Source: JAZLJD01 sp045617725 (GTDB taxonomy: Bacteria; Bacillota; Clostridia; Lachnospirales; Lachnospiraceae). From it: a stretch of 23,781 nt of DNA. Shown here piece after piece: positions 1-7,035 of the stretch. The stretch spans positions 1 through 23,781 of the forward strand of contig JAZLJD010000056.1 of the NCBI GenBank assembly GCA_045617725.1, in the 5' to 3' direction. The position numbers were made by a program, and so were the translations under genes. How positions within the stretch are numbered: the stretch's first letter is position 1; each line of letters starts with the position of its first letter. The notes beneath the pieces were generated by a model. The model made no database searches. It was not told the DNA's origin and worked only from the letters and a program-made list of their open reading frames with translations.

Positions 1-60
1 AAACTGCTACGGATTGCGACACAAAGTGTCGCATGAAAAATGCTTTGCATTTTTCATACT
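1..60. repeat. Partial copy of 120-bp structured intergenic repeat
   Basis: This is the right half of the repeat described at 61-178, cut by the window edge and joined head-to-tail to the next copy with an offset of 112 bp. It holds the hairpin GCGACAC-AAA-GTGTCGC and a second hairpin TGAAAAATGC-TTT-GCATTTTTCA (34-56, 10-bp arms). It differs from the neighbouring copy in the arm length and loop of the second hairpin, with both arms changed together. Confidence 0.85.
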
Positions 61-178
61 AATCCCCGCATTTCGCAATCCGGTATATTTAGCCCTTCAC
101 TGTATTACAGCGAAACTGCTACGGATTGCGACACAAAGTGTCGCGTGAAAATGCCTGCATTTTCACACTAATCTCCGT
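61..178. repeat. Full copy of 120-bp structured intergenic repeat
   Basis: This copy is nearly identical to 21541-21661 (constant offset of 21480 for most of its length). Visible pairings are TCGCAATCCG (73-82) with CGGATTGCGA (122-131), enclosing an imperfect hairpin at 96-114; GCGACAC/GTGTCGC (128-144); and TGAAAATGC-CT-GCATTTTCA (146-165). The first and second helices share bases 128-131 and exclude each other. The repeat lies directly downstream of the minus-strand lipoprotein gene, so it would be in that transcript's 3' region. The family name is unknown to me; it behaves like a REP/ERIC-type intergenic repeat. Confidence 0.85.
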
Positions 179-186
179 ATCATGCA

Positions 187-612
187 CTAATCCATAACTT
201 TAACCGATATCTGAATACCCGTCTCATCATAGATTGCAGCAATATTCATGAGCCGGTCTCCCAGCTTTTGAGCAGTACCTTGCTCTTTGTCATAGGTTAC
301 TTTCACAAAATAACCGTCATACGTGTTTGGGACGGTCATTTTAGTCATGTGAAGTACGGCATATTCTCCCGGAGTTTCTTCATTTTCATACAAAGCAAAC
401 AAAATTCTCCCGACAGGATTCTGTTCGTCATCCAAACTTTCAATATCCTGCAAATAAACCCAACCATCCAGATAGCCGTCCGCTTCCAGCTTAAGTCGGA
501 CATCCGTACATTGCTGCCCGGGCGTACAGCCCGCCATAATCAGGCCCAAAAGCATTGCAGTAACCACCTTAGCAAAACTACTGCGCCATGCTGCCTTTTT
601 CATGTAATTCAT
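187..612 (-). CDS. Small putative lipoprotein, unknown function
   Basis: This is a 141-residue protein with a basic N-terminus (MKKAAWR), a hydrophobic stretch and a lipobox LIMAGC with Cys29, so it is very likely exported by Sec and lipidated on the outer face of the membrane. The mature part (about 112 residues) is acidic and resembles no family I can name. The start at 612 is chosen because GAGGTGG lies 8 nt upstream; an internal ATG at 603 is the alternative. The start codon directly abuts the stop of the preceding CbrC-like gene (613), so the two are almost certainly co-transcribed and coupled. It is the last gene of the minus-strand group beginning at 3283 and is followed by the structured repeat, with no clear T-run terminator. 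Confidence 0.8.
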   Translation of the reverse strand: MNYMKKAAWRSSFAKVVTAMLLGLIMAGCTPGQQCTDVRLKLEADGYLDGWVYLQDIESLDDEQNPVGRILFALYENEETPGEYAVLHMTKMTVPNTYDGYFVKVTYDKEQGTAQKLGDRLMNIAAIYDETGIQISVKVMD

Positions 613-1374
613 TTACCTGTCCACCTCAATGCAATAAATCAGGTGCGCCGCACACTCACGGCATTTGAACAGATGCGCTTCCACACTTCCGTCCCGAATG
701 CCTTCCTTCAGTCTCGCAGCATCGATTCTGCGATGCGGATTGCCTTCATAATTCCAGTTTTTCAAGTACTCCTGCCACATTTCCCGGGAAATGTCCTCGT
801 ACTTAAGCTTGCCGTAGTAAATCGTCTCACTATCGCCACAGTGCCGGGGCCAAAAATAACGTTCCGGACGGGCCGTTTTATACTTTGGAGCCTTCCACAC
901 GCACTGCGGACATAGCGAAAGCGTACTGCCATCCTCTGAATCCTCCCGATAATACACGGTAGTTTCTTTTTGGCAACAGTCACAGATTACCTTGCCCTGT
1001 TCGTAAGCCCCTGTGGTTAACGGATACGGATGCGTATACGGTCCGGAATAATCCCGTTCCTCGTACATCTGCCGGATAAACGCCGACACGTCCTCTTTGG
1101 ACACATTCGCCGTATACATGTAGCTCGTCTCGTTCTCCTTAACAAGGACGTACGAGGCCTTCCCCAGCGGTTCCCACACATGGGAATTCAGCCGGTCCAT
1201 CATAATGAACTGCCCCGGCCTGCGCTCCAAAAGCGCATCTTCGCCGTCGTTATAATAAATGACACTATTCTCCGGCTCCCCGGGAAAATACCCGTTCATG
1301 ACAAAAAGTAACGCATCCTCGTCATTTACAAGCGCGTTATATTCGGCCAGCATCTCACATCTTTGTAAGTCCAT
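613..1374 (-). CDS. CbrC-like (UPF0167) cysteine-rich protein with extra N-terminal domain
   Basis: The protein has 253 residues. The C-terminal half resembles the CbrC/UPF0167 family: the pattern TGAYEQGKVICDCC (Cys131, 133, 134) followed by CPQC (Cys155/158), an HCGD segment, and a final FKCRECAAHL (Cys238/241), which suggests metal-binding Cys pairs. CbrC of E. coli is linked to colicin E2 tolerance, but the biochemical role is not established. Residues 1-110 are not part of that family as I know it and were not recognised. The start at 1374 is preferred over an upstream ATG at 1398 because the upstream gene's TGA and this ATG overlap as TGATG and a GGGAG lies about 10 nt upstream, which indicates translational coupling. 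The 1398 start has no good ribosome site. Confidence 0.7.
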   Translation of the reverse strand: MDLQRCEMLAEYNALVNDEDALLFVMNGYFPGEPENSVIYYNDGEDALLERRPGQFIMMDRLNSHVWEPLGKASYVLVKENETSYMYTANVSKEDVSAFIRQMYEERDYSGPYTHPYPLTTGAYEQGKVICDCCQKETTVYYREDSEDGSTLSLCPQCVWKAPKYKTARPERYFWPRHCGDSETIYYGKLKYEDISREMWQEYLKNWNYEGNPHRRIDAARLKEGIRDGSVEAHLFKCRECAAHLIYCIEVDR

Positions 1375-1748
1375 CAGTCCCACAACTCCCAAAACCATTC
1401 GCTAAATAACTGTAAACCTTTATTCTTACATTCGTCTCGATATTCCTGTGGCCCTTCCTTCCCCGCTTCCTGCAGGTAGAATGCCATTTCAGCAAGGATT
1501 GCTTTCCACTTCTCCTCTGCCGCCTTCTCTTTTTCTTCCTCCGGATGCGCCGTATCGTAGCCGACCATATCGCCCACCCTAAACGGAAAGCCGTGCGAGT
1601 TCTCTCTAAGTTCCAAAAGCATCCGGGGCACCACGGTCAGAAACCACTCATCCATCTCCCATACATCCCGGTCGCAATATCCGTCCCGCATTCTCCGGAT
1701 GACATCCTTCAGGCTGCACCGCGTCCCGGTTGTTTTCTTTTTTCTCAC
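1374..1748 (-). CDS. Conserved hypothetical protein (about 124 aa)
   Basis: This is a basic then acidic soluble protein carrying the pattern SLKDVIRRMRDGYCDRDVWEMDEWFL, then VVPRMLLELRE, EEKWKAILAEMAFYLQ and GLQLFSEWFWELWD. I recognise this layout as a widespread uncharacterised family, often found in phage-like or accessory contexts, but cannot assign a function. The GTG start at 1748 is preferred because GGGAG sits 8 nt upstream; a GTG at 1778 would add 10 residues but has only a weak GGAAA upstream. It lies 48 bp after the ABC permease stop and its TGA overlaps the next gene's ATG, so it belongs to the same transcription unit. Confidence 0.65.
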   Translation of the reverse strand: MRKKKTTGTRCSLKDVIRRMRDGYCDRDVWEMDEWFLTVVPRMLLELRENSHGFPFRVGDMVGYDTAHPEEEKEKAAEEKWKAILAEMAFYLQEAGKEGPQEYRDECKNKGLQLFSEWFWELWD

Positions 1749-1796
1749 AGAAGTACTCCCTTCAAGCTTCTTTTTCACTATTTCAATGTTTCCAAA

Positions 1797-2558
1797 CTAC
1801 TTAACGTCTTTTCGGATTTTGGAAGTAAATACGACCACTGCCAAAACGTACACTACGAGTGCACTTCCAAAGGTCCACAAGAGCTGCACGGGAGCGCCCG
1901 AAAGGCCTGCTCCGAACGGAAGTCTTGCAAGCTTCACCCCGTGGTAGAACGGCAATGCCTCCGCTACTTTTTTGATGGTTCCTCCGAGTCCGTCCACGTC
2001 CATCCAGACACCGCCGATGATGCCGACTCCGGAAATAATGATGGAGCACAGTCCCGGTGCGGCTTTTTCATTTACGGCGCTGCCAAAAAGAATTCCGCAG
2101 CCCACAAACAACAGCAGGGACGGAACCAAAAGCACCATGGAAAAAAGCATCTCCGGTACCGGAAGCGTTGTGCCCTTGCAAAGTCCGATGACAAATGCAG
2201 CGGCATAGCAGATGACACACTGCACAACCCCGAGCACCAGAACCGGCAGCGTATAACCGGCCATATACTCTATGGGGGTCATGGGCGATGCATAAAGCCT
2301 AAGTAGCAAGGCTGTGGTTCTGTCCTTTGAAACCTGAATACTTGTAAACAGCATGACAAAGGTAAGTCCGAAATAGGCGATGCCCGGTGCGAGGTTCTCA
2401 ATGTGAAACACCGTCATATGGGCTTCCTCCGGAATACTGTTGTCCACAATACTCATGATAATAAGCATAATAATGGGAAATCCGAGGCAGAAAATATAGC
2501 TGAGCGGGTCCCTACGTATTTCTTTGCCTACGCGGCTTGCAAAAACTATACTCTTCAT
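1797..2558 (-). CDS. ABC-2 type transporter permease
   Basis: The protein has 253 residues and begins MKSIVFASRVGKEIRRDP, followed by about six hydrophobic segments, the usual ABC-2 permease topology (cytoplasmic N-terminus, loop with an extracytoplasmic region near residues 30-50). It has the typical SKDRTTALLLRLYASPMTPIEYMAGY segment that couples to the ATPase. It would form the membrane channel for the ATPase at 2555-3283 and export an unknown substrate (drug, peptide or lipid). The start at 2558 is fixed by a 4-nt ATGA overlap with the ATPase stop and by GGAGGAG just upstream; a longer reading frame extending to 2762 overlaps the ATPase and is not used. Confidence 0.9.
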   Translation of the reverse strand: MKSIVFASRVGKEIRRDPLSYIFCLGFPIIMLIIMSIVDNSIPEEAHMTVFHIENLAPGIAYFGLTFVMLFTSIQVSKDRTTALLLRLYASPMTPIEYMAGYTLPVLVLGVVQCVICYAAAFVIGLCKGTTLPVPEMLFSMVLLVPSLLLFVGCGILFGSAVNEKAAPGLCSIIISGVGIIGGVWMDVDGLGGTIKKVAEALPFYHGVKLARLPFGAGLSGAPVQLLWTFGSALVVYVLAVVVFTSKIRKDVK

Positions 2559-3283
2559 GCCTTCTCCTCCACGATAGATACAAATATATCTTCCAGTTTT
2601 TCTTTGCCGGTTAGTGCCCTGAGTTCTGTAAGGGTTCCCTCCGCTGCTTTTTTGCCTTTCACCATAATGGCGATGCGGTCGGAAAGCGCTTCGGCCTCCT
2701 CCATGTAGTGCGTCGTAAGGACGATGGTCACCTTGCCGCGTAACTGCTCGATGAGGCGCCAAAGCTCACGTCTTGCAAGCACATCCAGTCCCAAAGTAGG
2801 CTCATCAAGGTACAGAATTCCGGGCTCGGTAATCAGGGCCATGGCAATGCTTACCTTTCTCTGATAACCGCCCGAAAGCGTCTTGGCCTTTTTGTCCCAC
2901 ACCTCCTGAAGGGCAAAATTCTCAAGGATTTCCGCCTCACGCTTTTGGGTTTCCTCCTTATCAATGCCGTAAATTCCGGCGATAAAATCAAGGTTCTCCC
3001 GAACCGTAAGGTTGGGGGCTACGGAAGTTTCCTGCGGCGACAGATTACAAAGCTTCTTCACTTCGTTAAGCTCCGTAAGAATGCTGTGTCCGAGCACGAG
3101 GGCATCCCCGGAGGTAGGCTTGGTAAGACCGGTCAGCATCCGTATGGTGGTCGTTTTGCCGGCACCGTTTACGCCGAGGAAAGCAAATATCTCGCCCTCA
3201 CGGATGGTAAGGGACAAATCATCCACTGCCGTCAGCGTACCGAATTCCTTTCGAAGATTTTTGATTTCAATTCCACTACTCAT
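2555..3283 (-). CDS. ABC transporter ATP-binding protein (ABC-2 exporter type)
   Basis: This is a 242-residue single nucleotide-binding domain with Walker A GVNGAGKTT (about residues 37-45), Q-loop in LCNLSPQETSVAPNLTVREN, signature LSGGYQRK, Walker B ILYLDEPTLGLD and switch His in TTHYMEEAE. This is the CcmA/NatA-like class of exporter ATPases. It drives export with the adjacent permease, which it overlaps by 4 nt. AAAGGAG lies about 7 nt before ATG 3283, and a sigma-A-like promoter lies at 3319-3348, so this gene probably heads the minus-strand operon to 187. The substrate cannot be told from sequence. Confidence 0.95.
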   Translation of the reverse strand: MSSGIEIKNLRKEFGTLTAVDDLSLTIREGEIFAFLGVNGAGKTTTIRMLTGLTKPTSGDALVLGHSILTELNEVKKLCNLSPQETSVAPNLTVRENLDFIAGIYGIDKEETQKREAEILENFALQEVWDKKAKTLSGGYQRKVSIAMALITEPGILYLDEPTLGLDVLARRELWRLIEQLRGKVTIVLTTHYMEEAEALSDRIAIMVKGKKAAEGTLTELRALTGKEKLEDIFVSIVEEKA

Positions 3284-3318
3284 TTATATGCTCCTTTCAA
3301 AAAGCACTCATACCTGTC

Positions 3319-3348
3319 AGTATAACACAAAAGACTCCGTCTATGTAA
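3319..3348 (-). promoter_or_regulatory. Predicted sigma-A-type promoter of the ABC-2 operon
   Basis: On the minus strand, TTACAT (3348-3343) is followed by an 18-bp spacer and TATACT (3324-3319). It sits 36 bp before the ATPase start codon and after the mutS2-like stop at 3367. The -10 is good and the -35 is imperfect. Confidence 0.5.
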
Positions 3349-3366
3349 CTTATGCGCGGATTTTAC

Positions 3367-5262
3367 TTAGTCATTCTCATCATATTCAAGCGTCTCGGTG
3401 GTATACTTCCGACCCATGTCATGTCGCTTTTTGCGCACCTCCACACTGTCAAAAACAATGGACATATCGTAATCCTCGGGGTACAGCTCCTCCGCCTTGA
3501 CATGCAGTTTCACGCGTTTATGGTTAATCCAGATTTTGCGTCCGGCAATCTGTACCCGAAGCACGCCTTTTTCGTTTACTTCTTCGCACACGATACCGAT
3601 TTTGCCTTCCGGCATCACCATTACGCTGTCTCCGACTTGAAATTTATCAGTAACGCTTGTTATTTTACGTTTTTTCCGGGTTCGGTTTATTTTTGGCCCG
3701 GAAGTTTTCTGCAGTTCTTCGTTTAAAAACGCATACTCCTCCACCGCACTCTCGCCGTAAGCCGCTGCGACCGCAATCTTCAGCATATCCGCCGGCATGC
3801 CGAGCCGGTCCGCGATATAGAACGCGCAGCTTTCGCCGGCTTCGCCAATAACCATCCTGTACGTGGGCTTAAGTGTCTGTCGGTCGAAGGTCATACGTGC
3901 GTTTATGATGCCCTCACTTCGGCTCGCATATTCCTTCACCTCCGGATAATGGGTAGTTACCAGGAAATTGGCACCGCTCTCCCGAAGCTTCTCCAAAATT
4001 GCAATCGCGATTCCCATGCCTTCCTGCGGGTCCGTTCCCGAGCCCAGCTCATCCATAATGACAAAGCTGTCCCTGCCCGTTTCCTTCAGAATCGCAAGGA
4101 CATTCTTGATGTGCGATGAGAACGTGGACAGATTATCGTGAATATTCTGGCCGTCGCCTATGTCGCAAAAATAACCGGAATTCATGCAGATACTTGCTTT
4201 TTTGCAGCAGACATGAAGCCCGCACTGTGCCATGATGGAATTCAGCATGACCGTCTTGATGGCAACCGTTTTACCGCCCGTGTTGGGGCCCGTAATGACC
4301 ACGCCGCGATTGCCGTCCCCCAGCGTAAAGGTAAGGGGGACGCTCACTGCACGGTCCATCAGGGGATGTCTGGCCTCAAGGAGCTCAATCTTTCGGTCGA
4401 AATTGATTTCCGGCTCGCTTCCTTCCATCTCAAGGCTCAGTTTTCCCTTCGAAAAGCTGTAGTCCAGTCGCTCGATGAGCTTCATGTTGTCCTCCAGCTC
4501 CTCGGCACAATCGGCCACCTGTGCCGTCAGTGTATACAAAATACGATATACCTCATTCTCCTCGTCAATCTTTAGGGATTGCACCTGCTCGCCCAGCTTG
4601 GCCACGCCTTCCGGCTCGATGAAGAGGGTGCTGCCCGTGCCGGACTTGTCAACCAGGTTGCCCGCTATCTTGTATCTGTATTCCTTCCTTACGGGCACGC
4701 AGACACGGCCGTTCTTCGTAGTACAAAAGCTGTCCGCCATGCAGACGCGGTTGTTTCGCATAATCAGCTCCGCCTTCTGCTTCATTTCATCTTCCAGTTG
4801 CAGAATCTTCAAACGAATGTCGTACAGCATCTTGGACGCATGATCGTCCACTCTTTCTCCTTTAATCTGCCGAAGGATTTCCTCCCGAAGCTCCTCCTGC
4901 GTTTTGAGCGATTCATCGTAGAAGCTTAAGGAATTCTGATACTGATGTCCCCTTTTAAGATAGGAGGACAGTCTCTCAAGGACGGTCAGAATGCCCTGCA
5001 CCCTCTCAAGCTGGTACGGCGTCAGACAGTCTCCGGTCTTCGCAATCGTCAGAATCTCCAGAATCTCCGAAACATCCTGCAACGGCGGATTTCCAAGCTT
5101 CTCAATCAATTCCCTGGCATTCGTGGTGTCCCTGAGTTCCTTTCTAAGTGTAGTCTCGTCCAGAATGATTTCGCAGCCCGCAATCTGCTCTTTGGCCTTG
5201 CCGGTCACTGCGAGATCTGCCCATATTTGTTTTACTCTATTAAATTCAATTTGATTTTCCAT
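3367..5262 (-). CDS. MutS2-type DNA-binding ATPase lacking the Smr domain
   Basis: The protein has 631 residues. Features in order: a helical MutS core/clamp region (about 1-290), a MutS-family ATPase domain with Walker A GPNTGGKT (325-332), STFSSH (about 379-384), Walker B VIMDELGSGTDP (401-412) and TTHYPEVK (436-443), and a C-terminal segment FQVGDSVMVMPEGKIGIV (about 545-600) like the KOW-type part of MutS2. Canonical MutS2 is about 780 residues and ends in an Smr nuclease domain, which is absent here; the protein stops at EYDEND. MutS2 proteins bind branched DNA, suppress recombination and in Bacillus also act on collided ribosomes; which applies here is unknown. The start at 5262 has AAGGAAGG 10 nt upstream. 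Expression is probably controlled by the structured leader at 5294-5530. Confidence 0.85.
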   Translation of the reverse strand: MENQIEFNRVKQIWADLAVTGKAKEQIAGCEIILDETTLRKELRDTTNARELIEKLGNPPLQDVSEILEILTIAKTGDCLTPYQLERVQGILTVLERLSSYLKRGHQYQNSLSFYDESLKTQEELREEILRQIKGERVDDHASKMLYDIRLKILQLEDEMKQKAELIMRNNRVCMADSFCTTKNGRVCVPVRKEYRYKIAGNLVDKSGTGSTLFIEPEGVAKLGEQVQSLKIDEENEVYRILYTLTAQVADCAEELEDNMKLIERLDYSFSKGKLSLEMEGSEPEINFDRKIELLEARHPLMDRAVSVPLTFTLGDGNRGVVITGPNTGGKTVAIKTVMLNSIMAQCGLHVCCKKASICMNSGYFCDIGDGQNIHDNLSTFSSHIKNVLAILKETGRDSFVIMDELGSGTDPQEGMGIAIAILEKLRESGANFLVTTHYPEVKEYASRSEGIINARMTFDRQTLKPTYRMVIGEAGESCAFYIADRLGMPADMLKIAVAAAYGESAVEEYAFLNEELQKTSGPKINRTRKKRKITSVTDKFQVGDSVMVMPEGKIGIVCEEVNEKGVLRVQIAGRKIWINHKRVKLHVKAEELYPEDYDMSIVFDSVEVRKKRHDMGRKYTTETLEYDEND

Positions 5263-5293
5263 CCTTGTTAAGCCTTCCTTTCAATTAAAACGT

Positions 5294-5331
5294 AAAAAAA
5301 CCATGATATCTTACGCTTAAGACATCATGGT
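5294..5331 (-). terminator. Intrinsic terminator in the mutS2-like 5' leader (attenuator candidate)
   Basis: On the minus strand, ACCATGATGTCTTA pairs with TAAGATATCATGGT (one A-C mismatch) around the loop AGCG (5331-5300), followed at once by T7 (5300-5294). It ends 31 nt before the mutS2-like ATG and is upstream of its ribosome site, so read-through is needed for expression. It could simply end the upstream gene's transcript, but a promoter candidate and a folded domain precede it. Confidence 0.75.
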
Positions 5332-5370
5332 CATAAATACAAAGAAACACTATATACACTTTCGTTGATG

Positions 5371-5526
5371 CATTCAAAACGAAACCGTAAATTCAACCAG
5401 GATTTGATTAAGCGTAATAAATACCACTAAGGCCGGTTCGACTGCAGCCTTACATATCATAAACCATGATATGGGTTATTTAACTACCACGCTTAACATA
5501 AACTATCCTCTCATTTCGTTTTAATG
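5371..5526 (-). ncRNA. Structured 5' leader RNA, riboswitch-like aptamer candidate
   Basis: Read on the minus strand, bases 5526-5514 pair with 5384-5371 (13 pairs, one bulge). Inside, AGGAT/ATCCT pair (5509-5505 with 5403-5399), then TTAAGCGT/ACGCTTAA (5496-5489 with 5415-5408), then two hairpins: CATATCA/TGATATG (5473-5453) and AAGGC/GCCTT (5451-5429). This is a closed, coaxially stackable multi-helix domain followed by a linker of about 40 nt and a terminator. The terminator loop repeats TTAAGCGT and its 3' arm repeats ATATCATGGT, so alternative pairings exist. It does not match the T-box, purine, lysine, c-di-GMP or other classes whose consensus I remember. Confidence 0.55.
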
Positions 5527-5536
5527 AACATGTGAG

Positions 5537-5565
5537 ATATTAACACTTAAATCATTCCAAGTCAA
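5537..5565 (-). promoter_or_regulatory. Predicted promoter for the structured leader
   Basis: On the minus strand, TTGACT (5565-5560), a 17-bp spacer and TAATAT (5542-5537) form a near-consensus sigma-A promoter. The -35 overlaps the last codons of the gene at 5552-5881. Transcription would start near 5530, just before the 5' arm of the outer leader helix, which fits a dedicated leader RNA. A second weaker candidate, TTGAAT-17-TATAGT, lies nearer the gene at about 5350-5378. Confidence 0.55.
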
Positions 5566-5881
5566 GTGAATACTTATTGGCAATCCTTACGGAATAGATT
5601 GCCACGCATATAATGGTCTCGAATACGACGCACACAATCGACAAAAGGATCAGCGCCATATTTTCGTTCCATATAAGCGGCAGTCCAAGCAGAATGAAGA
5701 CTGCACCGTATACTAAATAGAGGATTCCCGTGGCGCGATTATATCCTTTCACGTCATCCACTTTCTTAACACTGATTCCTGCCATGAAGGAGGCCGGCTT
5801 TTTGATAAAAAATGTAACGATTCCGAGAACGCACAATCCAAATCCGATTACAGACCATATTATGAATGCTGCTAAACTCAT
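5552..5881 (-). CDS. Small integral membrane protein, unknown function
   Basis: The protein has 109 residues with three hydrophobic segments (about 4-26, 52-70, 75-96), separated by a basic, probably cytoplasmic loop FFIKKPASFMAGISVKKVDDVKGYNRATG. The pattern FxxKPxxFxxxxxVxDVKxYNRAxGxL is familiar from many small membrane proteins of Lachnospiraceae, possibly the DUF3784 type, without known role. AAAAGGAG stands about 10 nt before ATG 5881. It lies 69 bp after the U32-like gene on the same strand and could be co-transcribed with it. Confidence 0.75.
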   Translation of the reverse strand: MSLAAFIIWSVIGFGLCVLGIVTFFIKKPASFMAGISVKKVDDVKGYNRATGILYLVYGAVFILLGLPLIWNENMALILLSIVCVVFETIICVAIYSVRIANKYSLDLE

Positions 5882-5950
5882 ATGTATAATCTCCTTTTAA
5901 CAAATTACTTTCTATGTTGTGTTGGGTGGCGGTAACGGCCCCACTTGCTT

Positions 5951-6877
5951 CTAAAACAAATCCAGCATGCTGTCCAGATAAATCATCTCGCGTACCGTAA
6001 GCCGGTATTCGGGCTTGGTCAGATAATAGAGCAGGAATTCAAAGACCATGGCACTACCCAGAGAGCGTCCTTCAATCTTAAAATGCTGAAAGCCCATGGG
6101 AAGGTATGTGTCCCTGATGTCTTCTGTCCCGATGAAGCCGGGATTCTGCATGGCTCTTGAGAAGCGGTAGCCTTCACTTGCGAAGGGTGCCTGACAAACA
6201 TGATCGGGGACATCCTCCAAAAGGGCCTTGCGGCTCACATTTTCATAGCATTCACGCCGTGCCATGCAGTGAAAATCGCAGCATTCGTTGCACAAAAATT
6301 CTACCTTCTCCTTTTCCAAAGGGGCCAGCTGCAAAAGAGAATCAAAGGATTTATTCAGGCGAAAGTCCGGAACCACGTAACGGAATTCCTCCCGATTGAG
6401 CTCCGCCTTCAGGCCATCAAAGGAAGTGATAACCTTGGTTGTGGACGAAACCAGGTAAAGGTTCGGGTACTGCTCACGAAGGTATTCTGCCAGCAGGTCG
6501 GAGTGTACGATGACACCATGGGATGAGGACTCCACTTCAGAGAATAACCTGCATAATTTATTACATTTTGAATCGGCAAGATGCTCCTTCGTAAGAAGCG
6601 AATTACTGAAAGTCAGGCGTCCCGAGATGCCATACTCCCGCAAAAGAGCAAGTACCTTTTTAGGGTCCGCATCGCCATAACCGACGCGGCCGCCTCCCCA
6701 GAGGCAATCCGCAGGAGCGCCGTAGATGGAGCCTATTTCGCAGTATTCATAAAAGAATTCGCGGTGTTCCCGGTATACTTTTAAGAAAAGGCGATACAGT
6801 TCGTAAAATTCAAAGAGCCCGGGAAGATGAAAATATGCAATCCTGTTCTGCCCGGCTTTAGTATTTATTTTTGGCAT
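5951..6877 (-). CDS. U32-peptidase-like protein with a cysteine cluster
   Basis: The protein has 308 residues. It carries CNECCDFHCMARRECYE (Cys196, 199, 200, 204, 210), a further Cys228, and near the end FKIEGR (266-271). KIEGR after a Cys cluster is the hallmark of the U32 family, now known to include TIM-barrel proteins with a 4Fe-4S cluster that help hydroxylate tRNA, rRNA or ubiquinone (TrhP, RlhA, UbiU/V). The rest of the sequence is divergent and shorter than classical U32 proteins, so it is a distant or specialised member. An iron-sulphur enzyme is inferred, not shown. The start at 6877 has CGGAGA about 10 nt upstream; that region resembles the end of the 120-bp repeat (GGAGATAGTGTGAAA). 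Confidence 0.6.
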   Translation of the reverse strand: MPKINTKAGQNRIAYFHLPGLFEFYELYRLFLKVYREHREFFYEYCEIGSIYGAPADCLWGGGRVGYGDADPKKVLALLREYGISGRLTFSNSLLTKEHLADSKCNKLCRLFSEVESSSHGVIVHSDLLAEYLREQYPNLYLVSSTTKVITSFDGLKAELNREEFRYVVPDFRLNKSFDSLLQLAPLEKEKVEFLCNECCDFHCMARRECYENVSRKALLEDVPDHVCQAPFASEGYRFSRAMQNPGFIGTEDIRDTYLPMGFQHFKIEGRSLGSAMVFEFLLYYLTKPEYRLTVREMIYLDSMLDLF

Positions 6878-7035
6878 TTCACACTATCTCCGCATCTTTC
6901 ACACTATGTTCATGTAAAATTCATATCGTATCGGTAGCACATCCACCTATTCAAATGATACAATACAGAAAGCATCGTTGCAAACCGCTTCACACATGAC
7001 CTTTATGAAATACTTCGCATGAAAGGAATTACGCC
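6878..7035. promoter_or_regulatory. Divergent intergenic region with putative promoters
   Basis: This region lies between the minus-strand U32-like gene and the plus-strand moxR gene. On the minus strand TTGAAT-18-TACGAT (about 6923-6954) is a plausible promoter for the U32-like gene. On the plus strand TACAAT near 6958 could be a -10 for moxR, but no good -35 is visible. TTTCACACTATCTCCGCAT (about 6877-6895) resembles the terminal part of the 120-bp repeat and supplies the ribosome site of the U32-like gene. Confidence 0.35.

Noticed and set aside
268..915. 215-residue plus-strand open frame
   Set aside because: It is antisense to the lipoprotein and CbrC-like genes, which have ribosome sites, coupling and recognisable motifs.
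2555..2762. N-terminal extension of the ABC permease frame to 2762
   Set aside because: It overlaps the ATPase gene in another frame; ATGA overlap and GGAGGAG set the start at 2558.
5262..5551. T-box leader upstream of the mutS2-like gene
   Set aside because: No T-box consensus (GGTGGNACC-type) sequence and the downstream gene is not an amino-acid gene.
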